From assembly GCA_029560815.1 (NCBI GenBank), contig JAKQKF010000331.1, forward strand, positions 1-45,718: DNA of 45,718 nt, given 5' to 3'. The notes beneath the pieces were generated by a model that worked only from the letters and a program-made list of their open reading frames with translations, did not search any database and was not told the origin of the DNA. This DNA comes from a bacterium. GTDB taxonomy: Bacteria > KSB1 > UBA2214. This document shows positions 26,784 to 34,880 of this stretch, piece by piece. The position numbers and the translations under genes are program-made. The stretch's first letter is position 1. Every line of letters begins with the position of its first letter.

Positions 26784-26930
26784 CTAATCATCAGGCAGGA
26801 GGGTGGATGGAAACAATTAAAGATAATATTAACAATAATCTGTAATAAGTTCTGCGAACGAAGAATGGGACATTCATGTCACAAAAATGTGATTCGATGG
26901 GTAGCGTCAGCCACAAGGCTGGAGGTCGGG

Positions 26931-28049
26931 ATGAATAACCAGAGGGGATGTGCCGGAGTTGTTCTGGCGCTTGCGTTTTTTCTTTTAACCGGGCCGCTGG
27001 CAGGCCAGAAGCTCAGCGATTGGGGCGCAGAGGGTCTTCCCGCTGCTGCTCACCTGTATGATCCGGGTGTCTTCATCGGCCGTCCTGCCGGCGGCCCCTG
27101 GATTGACGGCGAATCCGCCGCCCGGGATGGCTCGGAGGGTGACGGGATCCAGTTCAGCGTCAACGGCCGCGAGGTGACCTGCTATATCAGCCGGGACGGT
27201 GTGATTGCGGGATGGATTGATTTTGACGGTGCGGAACGGGGCGAGGCCGATTTTTCGCAGGCTGCCGATAATATCATCCCCCCCCAGCCTGTGCGCTCCG
27301 GCTACAACAGCTTCAGTTTTTCCTGGCCGGAAGGATACCGCCCCGGTGCGGAGGTCTGGGCGCGTATTCGTTTCAGCAGCAGCCGGCAGCTCAGCGCCGT
27401 GCAGAACCCGGCCGGCATCAGTGATTCAGCCGGAGAGGTTCAGGACTATCGTTTCGATCTCGCCCCGGTCGTCCTCGGGCTCTTTGAAGCCCGGCCGGCG
27501 AATGAGGCGATCAGAGTTGAGTGGCAGACCCAGGCGGAGAACGATAATCTGGGCTTCCATCTCTTTCGTGCCCGTGCGGAGGAGGGGCCTTACAGCCAGG
27601 TCACCAGAAATCTGATCCATGGCGCGGGGAATGCCAGCTCACGCCGCTCCTATGAGTACAGCGACGCGACGGTGGAACCGGGCAGGATCTACTACTACAA
27701 ACTGGCGGATGTGGACTATCGGGGGCGCATGACCATGCACGGTCCCGTCTGCGTAACAGCCACAGCGCCGGTCGACTATGTCCTCGAGCAGATCTATCCC
27801 AATCCCTTCAATCCCGAAGCGCGGATAAATTTCCGGCTCAAGGAGGCAGGGAGGGTCCTGCTCTCCGTTTTTGATCTGCGCGGCCGCGAGGTGCGCAGGC
27901 TGATGGCCGCTGCCCTGCCGGGCGGCACCCATACCATCTCCTGGAACGGCAAGGACGACAACGGTCTTTCCATGTCTTCGGATACCTATATCTACAAGCT
28001 GCAGGTCAACGATTACGAGATATCCCGCCGCATCGAATTCGTCCGCTGA
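26931..28049 (+). CDS. Secreted protein with GEVED-type domain and FlgD-like C-terminal sorting domain
   Basis: A 372-residue exported protein. The ATG at 26931 has GGAGG five nt upstream; upstream in-frame codons lack one. The signal peptide ends GPLAGQ. A domain with the closing motif GEVQDYRF (about residue 180) matches the GEVED type found in surface proteins of FCB bacteria. A fibronectin-like part follows, containing WQTQAENDNLGFHLFR, a sequence commonly seen before C-terminal domains in this group. The last 85 residues (YPNPFNPEARINF, GREVRRL, HTISWNGKDDNG, YIYKL) are the FlgD-like/type-IX-style C-terminal domain. Such tails send proteins to the surface in Bacteroidota; in other FCB phyla the exporter is less clear. 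No enzyme motif is seen. Confidence 0.85.
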   Translation: MNNQRGCAGVVLALAFFLLTGPLAGQKLSDWGAEGLPAAAHLYDPGVFIGRPAGGPWIDGESAARDGSEGDGIQFSVNGREVTCYISRDGVIAGWIDFDGAERGEADFSQAADNIIPPQPVRSGYNSFSFSWPEGYRPGAEVWARIRFSSSRQLSAVQNPAGISDSAGEVQDYRFDLAPVVLGLFEARPANEAIRVEWQTQAENDNLGFHLFRARAEEGPYSQVTRNLIHGAGNASSRRSYEYSDATVEPGRIYYYKLADVDYRGRMTMHGPVCVTATAPVDYVLEQIYPNPFNPEARINFRLKEAGRVLLSVFDLRGREVRRLMAAALPGGTHTISWNGKDDNGLSMSSDTYIYKLQVNDYEISRRIEFVR

Positions 28050-28098
28050 TGCCCGGCCCCGGGCTCGCCCCGCAGGGGGCACACCAGAGAAACCATCC

Positions 28099-28130
28099 AA
28101 AACCGCCGCCGCGAGTAGGCGGTTTTTTTT
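28099..28130 (+). terminator. Intrinsic terminator after the GEVED/FlgD-like gene
   Basis: A 9-bp stem (AAAACCGCC with GGCGGTTTT), a 10-nt loop and a run of T, 50 nt after the stop codon. Confidence 0.88.
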
Positions 28131-28157
28131 ATGCTTCCCCCCGGCGCAATAAAATAC

Positions 28158-28186
28158 TTGACAAACGCGGCACAAATCGCTAAAAT
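28158..28186 (+). promoter_or_regulatory. Near-consensus sigma-70 promoter for the 5'-nucleotidase gene
   Basis: TTGACA at 28158-28163, exactly 17 nt, TAAAAT at 28181-28186. It is the best promoter in the window, with a start expected near 28193 and a leader of about 58 nt that contains a strong hairpin. Confidence 0.78.
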
Positions 28187-28203
28187 GGTATAAATTTTGT
28201 CGG

Positions 28204-28230
28204 GCAGCCCGGCATGGCCGGGCTGCGCTA
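28204..28230. repeat. REP-like hairpin with GTAG head in the 5'-nucleotidase leader
   Basis: A perfect 10-bp palindrome (arm GCAGCCCGGC, 28204-28213, with its complement at 28217-28226) around an ATG loop. On the minus strand GTAG stands one base before the stem. In the plus transcript it forms a hairpin about 17 nt before the ribosome site and could affect expression. It resembles the unit at 5978-5998. Confidence 0.42.
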
Positions 28231-28250
28231 CCCAAACTCAAGAGGACTTT

Positions 28251-29786
28251 GTGACCCTGTACCCCCGAAAATACCCGGTTCTGCCGTTTCTATCCCTCTG
28301 CGCCCTCTTGCTCGCCGGCGGCTGCGCGCATCAGCGCAGCGGAACCCTGACCGTCCTGCACACCAATGACCAGCACAGCCAGTTCGCCGCCGCTCCGGCC
28401 ACCTGGGTGCAGAAAGATCCCAAACCCCGGATCGGCGGCCTCGTCGCCCTCGAAAACCAGATCCGCAAGGCCCGGGAGAACTACAAGGCGACTCTTCTGC
28501 TCGATGCCGGCGATTTCATGACCGGCACCCCGATCGCCAAGCTCAAGGTGGAGGGCGCACTCGGCGGAGCCTATGTCCAGATGCTCAACGACATGGGATA
28601 CCAGGCCCTCACCCTCGGCAACCACGAATTCGACGAGGGGCAGGAGAATCTCATGGGGCTCGTCCGTCTGGCGCGCTATGATATCCTCTCCGCCAATCTC
28701 TACAAGGATGACCGCCTCTTTGCCCCGAAATCGCATGCCATCTACGAGATCGGCGGACTGCGGGTCGGCTTGATCGGCCTCACCCTGACCGACCTCTTCG
28801 ATATGACCGCCAGGAAGAACCTCGAGGGTATCCGCGTCCTCGATCCGGCCGCATCCGCCCAGAAGATCATCGACGAGATCGATGGCAGGACCGACCTTAT
28901 CATCCTGCTCACGCATATGGGGGTGGAGGCCGACCGCGACCTGGCCAAAAAGATCCGCGGGGCCGACATCATCGTCGGCGGCCACAGCCACTCCCGGCTC
29001 AACAAGCCGATCATCGAGAACGGGGTGCTCATCGTCCAGGCCGATTCCAAGACCCGGTACCTGGGCCGGCTCACGGTCGATGTCGCCGGAGATGCCGTCG
29101 TGCGCCATGACTACGCCCTCATCCCCTGCTGGGTGGACAGCGTCACCCAGCCCGATCCCCTCCTCGCCGGACGGATCAAGGAGTACCAGCAGCAGATCGA
29201 CGCCGATTACGGCCGGACCATCGGCCAGTTGACAACCGACTGGCAGCGTAACAGCCAGGGAGAGTCCAATATCGGCAATTACATCGCCGATGTCATGCGT
29301 CTGACGGCGGCAGCTGACTTCGCTGTCATCAACAGCGGGGGCATCCGCAAGGATATGCCCGCCGGCCCGATCAAAAAGCTGGATATTGTCGAGATCCTCC
29401 CCTTCACCAATACCCTGGTCACCTTCACCTGCACCGGTGAAGAGCTGATGAAGATTATCCAGAGCAACGTGCGCTCGGCGGCCAGGGAAGAGCCGGGTGT
29501 GCTGCAGGTCTCGGGTTTGAAGTATCAGTACCGGGTCACGCCGGGCGGGACCATCGAGATCGCCAGCGCCATGATCAACGGCAACGCTATCGATCCGCAG
29601 GCCACCTACACGGGGGCGACGATCGATTTCATCCTCTTCGGGCAGGCGGAGCGCTATTTCGGTTTCGCCCCGACGGGAAAAACGGAGAACACCAATCAGC
29701 TCCTCTCCGACGTGGTCATGACGCAGATCGAAACCCAGCCAGCCGTCGCATCATCCATCGAGGGCCGGATGGTACGTATACCCTGA
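28251..29786 (+). CDS. Lipoprotein 5'-nucleotidase/2',3'-cyclic phosphodiesterase (UshA family)
   Basis: A 511-residue bifunctional UshA-type enzyme. The start is GTG 28251 with AGAGGA upstream; an upstream in-frame ATG lies inside the hairpin. The lipoprotein signal ends LLAGGC (Cys25). The metallophosphatase domain (about 32-250) has the full metal set: TVLHTNDQHS (D40, H42), LDAGDFMTG, TLGNHEFDEG, LLTHMGVEAD and GGHSHSRL. The C-terminal nucleotide-binding domain shows IGNYIADVMR, INSGGIRKD and LPFTNTLVTFTCTGEEL. Family members release phosphate from nucleotides, UDP-sugars or cyclic nucleotides outside the inner membrane so that the nucleoside can be taken up. A strong promoter and a hairpin leader precede it. 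Confidence 0.94.
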   Translation: MTLYPRKYPVLPFLSLCALLLAGGCAHQRSGTLTVLHTNDQHSQFAAAPATWVQKDPKPRIGGLVALENQIRKARENYKATLLLDAGDFMTGTPIAKLKVEGALGGAYVQMLNDMGYQALTLGNHEFDEGQENLMGLVRLARYDILSANLYKDDRLFAPKSHAIYEIGGLRVGLIGLTLTDLFDMTARKNLEGIRVLDPAASAQKIIDEIDGRTDLIILLTHMGVEADRDLAKKIRGADIIVGGHSHSRLNKPIIENGVLIVQADSKTRYLGRLTVDVAGDAVVRHDYALIPCWVDSVTQPDPLLAGRIKEYQQQIDADYGRTIGQLTTDWQRNSQGESNIGNYIADVMRLTAAADFAVINSGGIRKDMPAGPIKKLDIVEILPFTNTLVTFTCTGEELMKIIQSNVRSAAREEPGVLQVSGLKYQYRVTPGGTIEIASAMINGNAIDPQATYTGATIDFILFGQAERYFGFAPTGKTENTNQLLSDVVMTQIETQPAVASSIEGRMVRIP

Positions 29787-29789
29787 TCG

Positions 29790-29804
29790 TGGCACGCTCG
29801 GTGC
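29790..29804 (+). promoter_or_regulatory. Sigma-54-like site upstream of the M48 protease gene
   Basis: TGGCACG, CTCG, GTGC. Both near-invariant dinucleotides (GG and GC) are present with the required 10 nt between them; the -12 box is GTGC instead of TTGC. The start codon of the protease is 64 nt further on. Confidence 0.3.
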
Positions 29805-29806
29805 GG

Positions 29807-29826
29807 GGGAGCCCGCTGCAGCGGGC
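29807..29826 (+). repeat. GC-rich palindrome with GGAG-like head
   Basis: GCCCGCTGCAGCGGGC at 29811-29826 is a perfect 16-nt palindrome, with GGGGAG just before it. It may be a shorter REP-like unit or a protein-binding site in the leader of the M48 gene. Confidence 0.3.
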
Positions 29827-29867
29827 AAGGTGGCTGCAGGTAGTAATAAAATGTACAGGGAGGTAAA

Positions 29868-31313
29868 ATGAAACGCCATGCAAGCTGGATTGCCGTCGTA
29901 GCAGCGCTGCTGCTGATCGGCTGGCTGATCGCCTGTGCCATCAATCCGGTGACCGGAAAGCGTCAGCTTATGCTGCTCTCCGAGAGCGACGAGGTCGCCC
30001 TCGGTCAGCAAACCGACGCCGAGGTCATCGCCACCTATGGCCTCTATGACAATGCCGCCTTGACATCCTACGTCAATGGCGTTGGTCAGAAGATGACCAA
30101 GATATCCCACCGCCCGAATCTGGCCTATTCGTTCAAGGTCCTGGATACCGATGTGGTCAATGCCTTCGCTGTGCCGGGCGGCTACATCTATGTTACGCGC
30201 GGCATTCTTGCCTATCTCAACGACGAGGCTGAGCTGGCCGGTGTTCTCGGCCACGAGCTGGGTCATGTCGCCGCGCGCCATACCGCGGATAACTATACCA
30301 AGCAGCAGCTGGCCCAGATCGGGCTCACGCTCGGTTCGGTGCTCTCGGAAAAGTTCCGGCAGTACGCCAATATCGCCAGTTTCGGCGTCAGCATGCTCTT
30401 TCTCAAATTCAGCCGTGATGATGAGCGGCAGGCGGACGACCTGGGCGTCGAGTACTCGAGCAAAGCCCTCTACGACGCCAATAGGATGGCCACTTTTTTC
30501 GAGACCCTTGAGCGCATGCACGAGGGGAGCTCCAGCAGCGGTCTGCCGGAGTGGTTCTCTACCCACCCCAATCCCGAGAATCGCATCGGGGCGGTGAGGA
30601 ACAAGACCAGGGAATGGCAGGCCAAACTCGCGGGCAACAGCTTTATGGTCAACCGTCCCCAATATCTGGCGAGCATCGACGGCCTGGTCTTCGGCGAGGA
30701 TCCGCGCCAGGGCTACGTTGAGGCCAACACCTTTTACCATCCCTCGCTCAAATTCCAGTTTGCGGTACCGCAGGGCTGGACAGTCAATAATACTCCGGCG
30801 CAGGTGCAGATGGTCTCCCCCAACCAGGATGCCAATCTGCTCTTCGGCCTGCAGGGCTCCGCCAAAGCCGCTGCCGTCGCCAATCAATTCGTCACCGAAT
30901 CCTCCGCCGCGGTGATGCGTTCCGACGCCATCAACATCAACACCTTTCCGACACAGCGGGTGCAGAGCCGGATCATCTCGCAGACTGACACCCTGGGTGT
31001 GCTCTCCTACTTCATCCAGAAGGGGAACGACGTTTATATCTTCCACGGGATTTCGGCTCCCAATGCTCTCTCCACCTGGTACAACACCTTTGCGAACGCG
31101 GTCGGGCGGTTTAACAACCTGACTGACGCGAAGAGGATCAACGTTGCGCCCAAGGTACTCAAGGTTCAGAACGGCAAGAATTCGACGACCCTTTCGACCC
31201 TTCTGGCGGCCAATGGCGTTCCCTCGACCGATCTGGAAAAGTTCGCAGTGGTCAACGGGATGAAGCTCAATGATCTGGTCCCGGCCAGCACCAAATACAA
31301 GATAGCCAAATAG
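29868..31313 (+). CDS. M48 family metalloprotease lipoprotein with C-terminal repeat-binding-like domain
   Basis: A 481-residue periplasmic zinc protease. ATG 29868 follows AGGGAGGT. The lipobox LIAC (Cys23) points to lipid anchoring. The zinc motif HELGH (129-133) and the third ligand in DDERQADDLG (Glu) are present, with a VNAFAVPGGYIYVTRG strand typical of BepA/YfgC-like and Loi proteins. Residues after about 270 form a domain found after M48 in several secreted forms (QGYVEANTFYHPSLKFQFAVPQGW). The last 50 residues (STLLAANGVPSTDLEKFAVVNGM) resemble a LysM-like fold. BepA-type proteases help or remove misassembled outer-membrane proteins; that role here is inferred. It is followed by a strong bidirectional terminator facing clpC. 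Confidence 0.92.
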   Translation: MKRHASWIAVVAALLLIGWLIACAINPVTGKRQLMLLSESDEVALGQQTDAEVIATYGLYDNAALTSYVNGVGQKMTKISHRPNLAYSFKVLDTDVVNAFAVPGGYIYVTRGILAYLNDEAELAGVLGHELGHVAARHTADNYTKQQLAQIGLTLGSVLSEKFRQYANIASFGVSMLFLKFSRDDERQADDLGVEYSSKALYDANRMATFFETLERMHEGSSSSGLPEWFSTHPNPENRIGAVRNKTREWQAKLAGNSFMVNRPQYLASIDGLVFGEDPRQGYVEANTFYHPSLKFQFAVPQGWTVNNTPAQVQMVSPNQDANLLFGLQGSAKAAAVANQFVTESSAAVMRSDAININTFPTQRVQSRIISQTDTLGVLSYFIQKGNDVYIFHGISAPNALSTWYNTFANAVGRFNNLTDAKRINVAPKVLKVQNGKNSTTLSTLLAANGVPSTDLEKFAVVNGMKLNDLVPASTKYKIAK

Positions 31314-31334
31314 TCCCGGCTGCTCCACGGCAAT

Positions 31335-31372
31335 AAAAAAAGCCCTCTTTCGCAAGAAAGAGGGCTTTTTTT
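31335..31372. terminator. Bidirectional intrinsic terminator between the M48 gene and clpC
   Basis: A perfect 10-bp stem (GCCCTCTTTC with GAAAGAGGGC) closed by a GCAA (GNRA) tetraloop and flanked by A and T runs on both sides, so it works in both directions for the convergent genes. Confidence 0.95.
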
Positions 31373-31393
31373 ATGGAAAGGAGTGGCGCGGGA

Positions 31394-33880
31394 TCAGGGC
31401 TCGAGCGCCTGGGTGCCCTGGTTTTCGTCGCCTTCGACGCTCCCGGCGAGTTCGCGGGCATCGATAAAATCGAGGCCGTCGCCTTTCTTGCGCACGCGGA
31501 TGATACTGCCGTCGCCGAAATGGCCCTTGAGCAGTTCTTCGGCGATGGCATCCTCGACGTGGCGCTGAATGGTCCGTTTGAGCGGCCTGGCGCCGTTCAT
31601 CGGATCGAAGCCGCGCTCCGCGATGAACTCCTTGGCCCCTTTGGTCAGCTCGATGCTGATGTTGCGGTCCGCGACTTTGCCGAGCATCTCGGCGATGACG
31701 ATGTCGACGATGGCGAGCATGTCACCGCGGTTGAGCTGCCGGAAGACGACGATGTCGTCGACGCGATTAAGGAATTCAGGATTGAAGACATGCCGGACCT
31801 CCTCGATCAGGCGCTCCCGCATCGATTCATAATCGGTCTCCTCGTCGCTCTTGTTGAAGCCGAGGGAGCCGCCCCTGCTGATCTGGCGGGCGCCGATGTT
31901 GCTGGTCAGGATCAGCACGGTGTTGCGGAAATCGACCTTGCGCCCGAGGCTGTCGGTGAGATGGCCTTCATCCAGGATCTGGAGCAGGATGTTAAAGACA
32001 TCGGGGTGCGCCTTTTCGATTTCGTCAAAGAGGACCACCGAATAGGGATGGTGGCGCACCTTTTCGGTGAGCTGCCCGCCCTCTTCATAACCGACATAGC
32101 CCGGAGGCGCGCCGGTGAGCCGGGATACGGAGAACTTTTCCATGAACTCCGACATGTCGATACGGATCAGGGCATCCTCGCTCTCGAAGAGGTAGGCGGC
32201 GAGTTCCTTGGCGAGTTGGGTCTTGCCGACCCCGGTCGGTCCTAAAAAGATGAAGGAGCCGATGGGGCGGTTTGGATCCTTGAGCCCGGCGCGGGTGCGC
32301 TGGATGGCGCGGCTGAGGATGTCGATGACCGGATCCTGGCCGACGATCCGCTTCTTGAGGGCGGTACCCATGGTGAGCAGCCGGTCGGATTCGGATTGGG
32401 CCACGCGTTGCACCGGAATGCCGGTTATCATCGAAACCACTTCGGAGACATCCTCTTCACTCACTTTAGCGTAGGCGGAGTCCTGTTCGTCGTTCCAGCG
32501 TTTCTTGCTCGCCTCGAGATCGCGCAGGAGCTGTTTCTCGCGGTCGCGCAGGACGGCCGCCTTTTCGAAATTCTGGGAGCGCACCACCTGGTCCTTTTCG
32601 GCGCGGACGCGTTTGACCTGCTCTTCCAGATCGCTGATGTCGCGCGGGACGACGATATTGGCAAGGTGGACGCGGGCGCCGGTCTCATCGAGGACATCGA
32701 TGGCCTTGTCGGGCTGAAAGCGGTCGGTGATGTAACGATCCGAGAGCTTGACGATATCGCGAATCGCCTCTTCGGTATAGCGGACGCGGTGATGCGCCTC
32801 ATAGCGGCTCTGCAGCCCCTTGACGATGGCGAAAGTCTCATCGAGGCTGGGGGGATCGACGATCACTTTCTGGAAGCGGCGTTCGAGGGCGCCGTCTTTC
32901 TCGATGTACTGGCGGAACTCGTCGAGGGTGGTGGCGCCGATGCACTGCAGTTCGCCGCGCGATAGGGCCGGCTTGAACATATTGGAGGCGTCGAGGGAGC
33001 CGGAAGCCCCGCCCGCGCCGACGATGGTATGGAGCTCATCGATGAAGAGGATGACGTCGCGGGTCTTGACCAGCTCGTTCAGGATCGCCTTCATGCGTTC
33101 TTCGAACTGGCCGCGGTACTTGGTGCCGGCGACGATCGCCCCGAGATCGAGGGTGATGACGCGCTTGTTATGAAGGATGCGCGGCACCTTTTTTTCGATG
33201 ATGCGCAGCGCCAGCCCCTCGGCAATGGCGGTTTTGCCGACGCCGGGTTCGCCGATGAGGACGGGATTGTTCTTCTTGCGGCGGCTGAGGATCTGGGCGA
33301 CGCGCTGGATCTCTTTTTCACGGCCGATGATCGGATCGAGCTCGCCGCGGCGTGCCAGTTCGGTCAGGTCGCGGCCGAAGTGGTCGAGGGCCGGAGTCTG
33401 GGATTTCTGCTGCTGGGACTCGCTCTGGGCTGCGGCATTGGCCGATCCCTGGAGGATGCGCTCGAGCTCCTCGGTCACCGCTTCATAGGTCACGCCGAAG
33501 CTTTTGAGGATCTGCGCGGCCAGTCCCTCTTTCTCCTTGACCAGGGCGAGGAGGAGGTGTTCGGTGCCGATGATGTCGGATTTGTTATGGTCCGCCTCCA
33601 TATAGGCGTTCTTGAGGATTTTTTCGGCGCGCTTGGTGAAGGGGATGTTGCCGACGGTCATGGTGTCGCCGGCGATCCGTCCGGCCTCTTCGAGGGCGGC
33701 GCGGATCTCTTCGAGGTCGCAGCCGAGGGCATGCAGGATTTCGACGGCGACGCCCTCGCCTTCACGGATCAGCCCAAGCAGCAGGTGCTCCGTGCCGATA
33801 TAGTCATGTCCAAGTCGGAGTGCTTCATCTCGTGCAAACTGGATGACCATCTGTACGCGACTTGAAAAGTTATTTTTCAT
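31394..33880 (-). CDS. clpC: ATP-dependent Clp protease ATPase ClpC
   Basis: An 828-residue Hsp100 unfoldase that feeds proteins to ClpP. The N-domain (about 1-145) has two Clp repeats ([19 protein letters not shown]; the second in [12 protein letters not shown]). AAA module 1 has GEPGVGKT and LFIDELHT; module 2 has GPTGVGKTQ and LFDEIEKA. Between them is a UVR-type coiled-coil region ([17 protein letters not shown]), which marks ClpC rather than ClpB or ClpA. Length is normal for ClpC. ATG 33880 has GGAG 8 nt upstream. No clpP, mcsA, mcsB or ctsR gene is nearby. The 289-nt upstream gap has no CIRCE or CtsR operator that I can see but does hold a weak sigma-54-like sequence. Confidence 0.97.
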   Translation of the reverse strand: MKNNFSSRVQMVIQFARDEALRLGHDYIGTEHLLLGLIREGEGVAVEILHALGCDLEEIRAALEEAGRIAGDTMTVGNIPFTKRAEKILKNAYMEADHNKSDIIGTEHLLLALVKEKEGLAAQILKSFGVTYEAVTEELERILQGSANAAAQSESQQQKSQTPALDHFGRDLTELARRGELDPIIGREKEIQRVAQILSRRKKNNPVLIGEPGVGKTAIAEGLALRIIEKKVPRILHNKRVITLDLGAIVAGTKYRGQFEERMKAILNELVKTRDVILFIDELHTIVGAGGASGSLDASNMFKPALSRGELQCIGATTLDEFRQYIEKDGALERRFQKVIVDPPSLDETFAIVKGLQSRYEAHHRVRYTEEAIRDIVKLSDRYITDRFQPDKAIDVLDETGARVHLANIVVPRDISDLEEQVKRVRAEKDQVVRSQNFEKAAVLRDREKQLLRDLEASKKRWNDEQDSAYAKVSEEDVSEVVSMITGIPVQRVAQSESDRLLTMGTALKKRIVGQDPVIDILSRAIQRTRAGLKDPNRPIGSFIFLGPTGVGKTQLAKELAAYLFESEDALIRIDMSEFMEKFSVSRLTGAPPGYVGYEEGGQLTEKVRHHPYSVVLFDEIEKAHPDVFNILLQILDEGHLTDSLGRKVDFRNTVLILTSNIGARQISRGGSLGFNKSDEETDYESMRERLIEEVRHVFNPEFLNRVDDIVVFRQLNRGDMLAIVDIVIAEMLGKVADRNISIELTKGAKEFIAERGFDPMNGARPLKRTIQRHVEDAIAEELLKGHFGDGSIIRVRKKGDGLDFIDARELAGSVEGDENQGTQALEP

Positions 33881-34169
33881 GGGGGTGACTCCAGCCTCTC
33901 TGACGTATCAATTGCTTGTTCTTTCTCCCTTTACTCCTGCAACACAGGAGACCGTGCTATCGATTCCATTTTTATCGCGATCGGCCTCGATTGAGACATC
34001 TGTCCGCGATTGATGACAAGCCGGGCCCGGTCGGACCATCTGACAAACAATTGAACGATTAGGAAAACAACAACTTATGAAAAGTAGTAGGCCGGGCTTT
34101 GATCTTCATCGGTTGAATATACAAACCCTGTGCCATTCTTTCTAAAAATAATCAACTTGACCTTAAATA
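33881..34169. other. Intergenic gap upstream of clpC
   Basis: This 289-nt gap lies between the clpC start and the lolD stop, both on the minus strand. It holds an imperfect 6-bp hairpin at 33934-33950 (CTCCTG arms) in the clpC leader, a sigma-54-like site at 34122-34136 and no ORF I would support. I saw no terminator for lolD. Confidence 0.5.
34122..34136 (-). promoter_or_regulatory. Weak sigma-54-like site upstream of clpC
   Basis: Minus strand TGGCACA, GGGT, TTGT. The -24 GG is present but the -12 GC is GT. It lies about 240 nt before the clpC ATG, too far to be proximal unless the leader is long. Confidence 0.2.
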
Positions 34170-34880
34170 TCAAATGGTTTTATTGCTCTGGTTGCTGGTG
34201 ATGTTTTTTATACGGCCATTATAGAGTTCGATGATGCGGTCGGAGCGATCGGCCAGATCGCGGTTATGGGTCACCACGACCAGGGTCTGGTGGAGCTGCC
34301 GGCTCACCTCCCAGAGCATGTCATGCAGCGAATTGGCCGATTCGGTGTCGAGATTGCCGGAGGGTTCATCGGCCAGGAGGAGCCGGGGCGAATTGATCAG
34401 GGCGCGCGCCACCGCCACCCGCTGCTGTTCGCCGCCGGAGAGTTCCTTGGGGCGGTGTTTGATGCGTCCGCCCAGACCGACACGGTCGAGCAGCGCCAGG
34501 GCTCGCTCCTGCAGGACCGGCTTGTCATGGCCGGCGATCAGCCCCGGCATCATCACATTCTCGAGAGCGGTGAACTCGGGCAGCAGGTGATGGAACTGAA
34601 AGACAAAGCCGATAGTGCGGTTGCGAAATCCGGCCAGCCGGGTGTCATCATAATCCGAAATATCCTCGCCGTCGATCAGCACCCGTCCCTGGCTCGGCCG
34701 GTCCAGACCGCCGATCAGATGGAGGAGGGTGGACTTGCCCACGCCGGAGGGACCGATGATGGTGATGATCTCGCCGCCGGCGATCGCCAGATCGATGCCC
34801 TTGAGGACCTCCAGGCTGTCCGAGCGGCCGGTGGAGTAGACCTTGTGAAGATTCTGGGTTTGCAGGATTATTTTATTCAT
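34170..34880 (-). CDS. lolD: LolD-type ABC ATPase, lipoprotein release
   Basis: A 236-residue ABC ATPase: Walker [18 protein letters not shown] signature, [11 protein letters not shown]alker B and THNRDL H-loop. The [21 protein letters not shown] segment is the LolD hallmark. It drives LolC/E to release lipoproteins from the inner membrane to carrier LolA. The start is ATG 34880 ([15 protein letters not shown]), which overlaps the end of the permease gene by 8 nt; the 12 upstream in-frame residues are only the permease frame read out of phase. The genes must be translated together. Confidence 0.95.
   Translation of the reverse strand: MNKIILQTQNLHKVYSTGRSDSLEVLKGIDLAIAGGEIITIIGPSGVGKSTLLHLIGGLDRPSQGRVLIDGEDISDYDDTRLAGFRNRTIGFVFQFHHLLPEFTALENVMMPGLIAGHDKPVLQERALALLDRVGLGGRIKHRPKELSGGEQQRVAVARALINSPRLLLADEPSGNLDTESANSLHDMLWEVSRQLHQTLVVVTHNRDLADRSDRIIELYNGRIKNITSNQSNKTI

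Noticed and set aside
26780..26785. TTGACT as a -35 box upstream of the GEVED/FlgD-like gene
   Set aside because: There is no -10-like sequence at 16-18 nt; the following bases are GC-rich.
26900..26930. Riboswitch-like leader (CAGCC/GGCTG stem next to the ribosome site) before the GEVED/FlgD-like gene
   Set aside because: A single 5-bp stem is too little; none of the known riboswitch core motifs could be followed.
33881..34169. CIRCE or CtsR heat-shock operator upstream of clpC
   Set aside because: No TTAGCACTC inverted repeat and no GGTCAAA direct repeat is visible.
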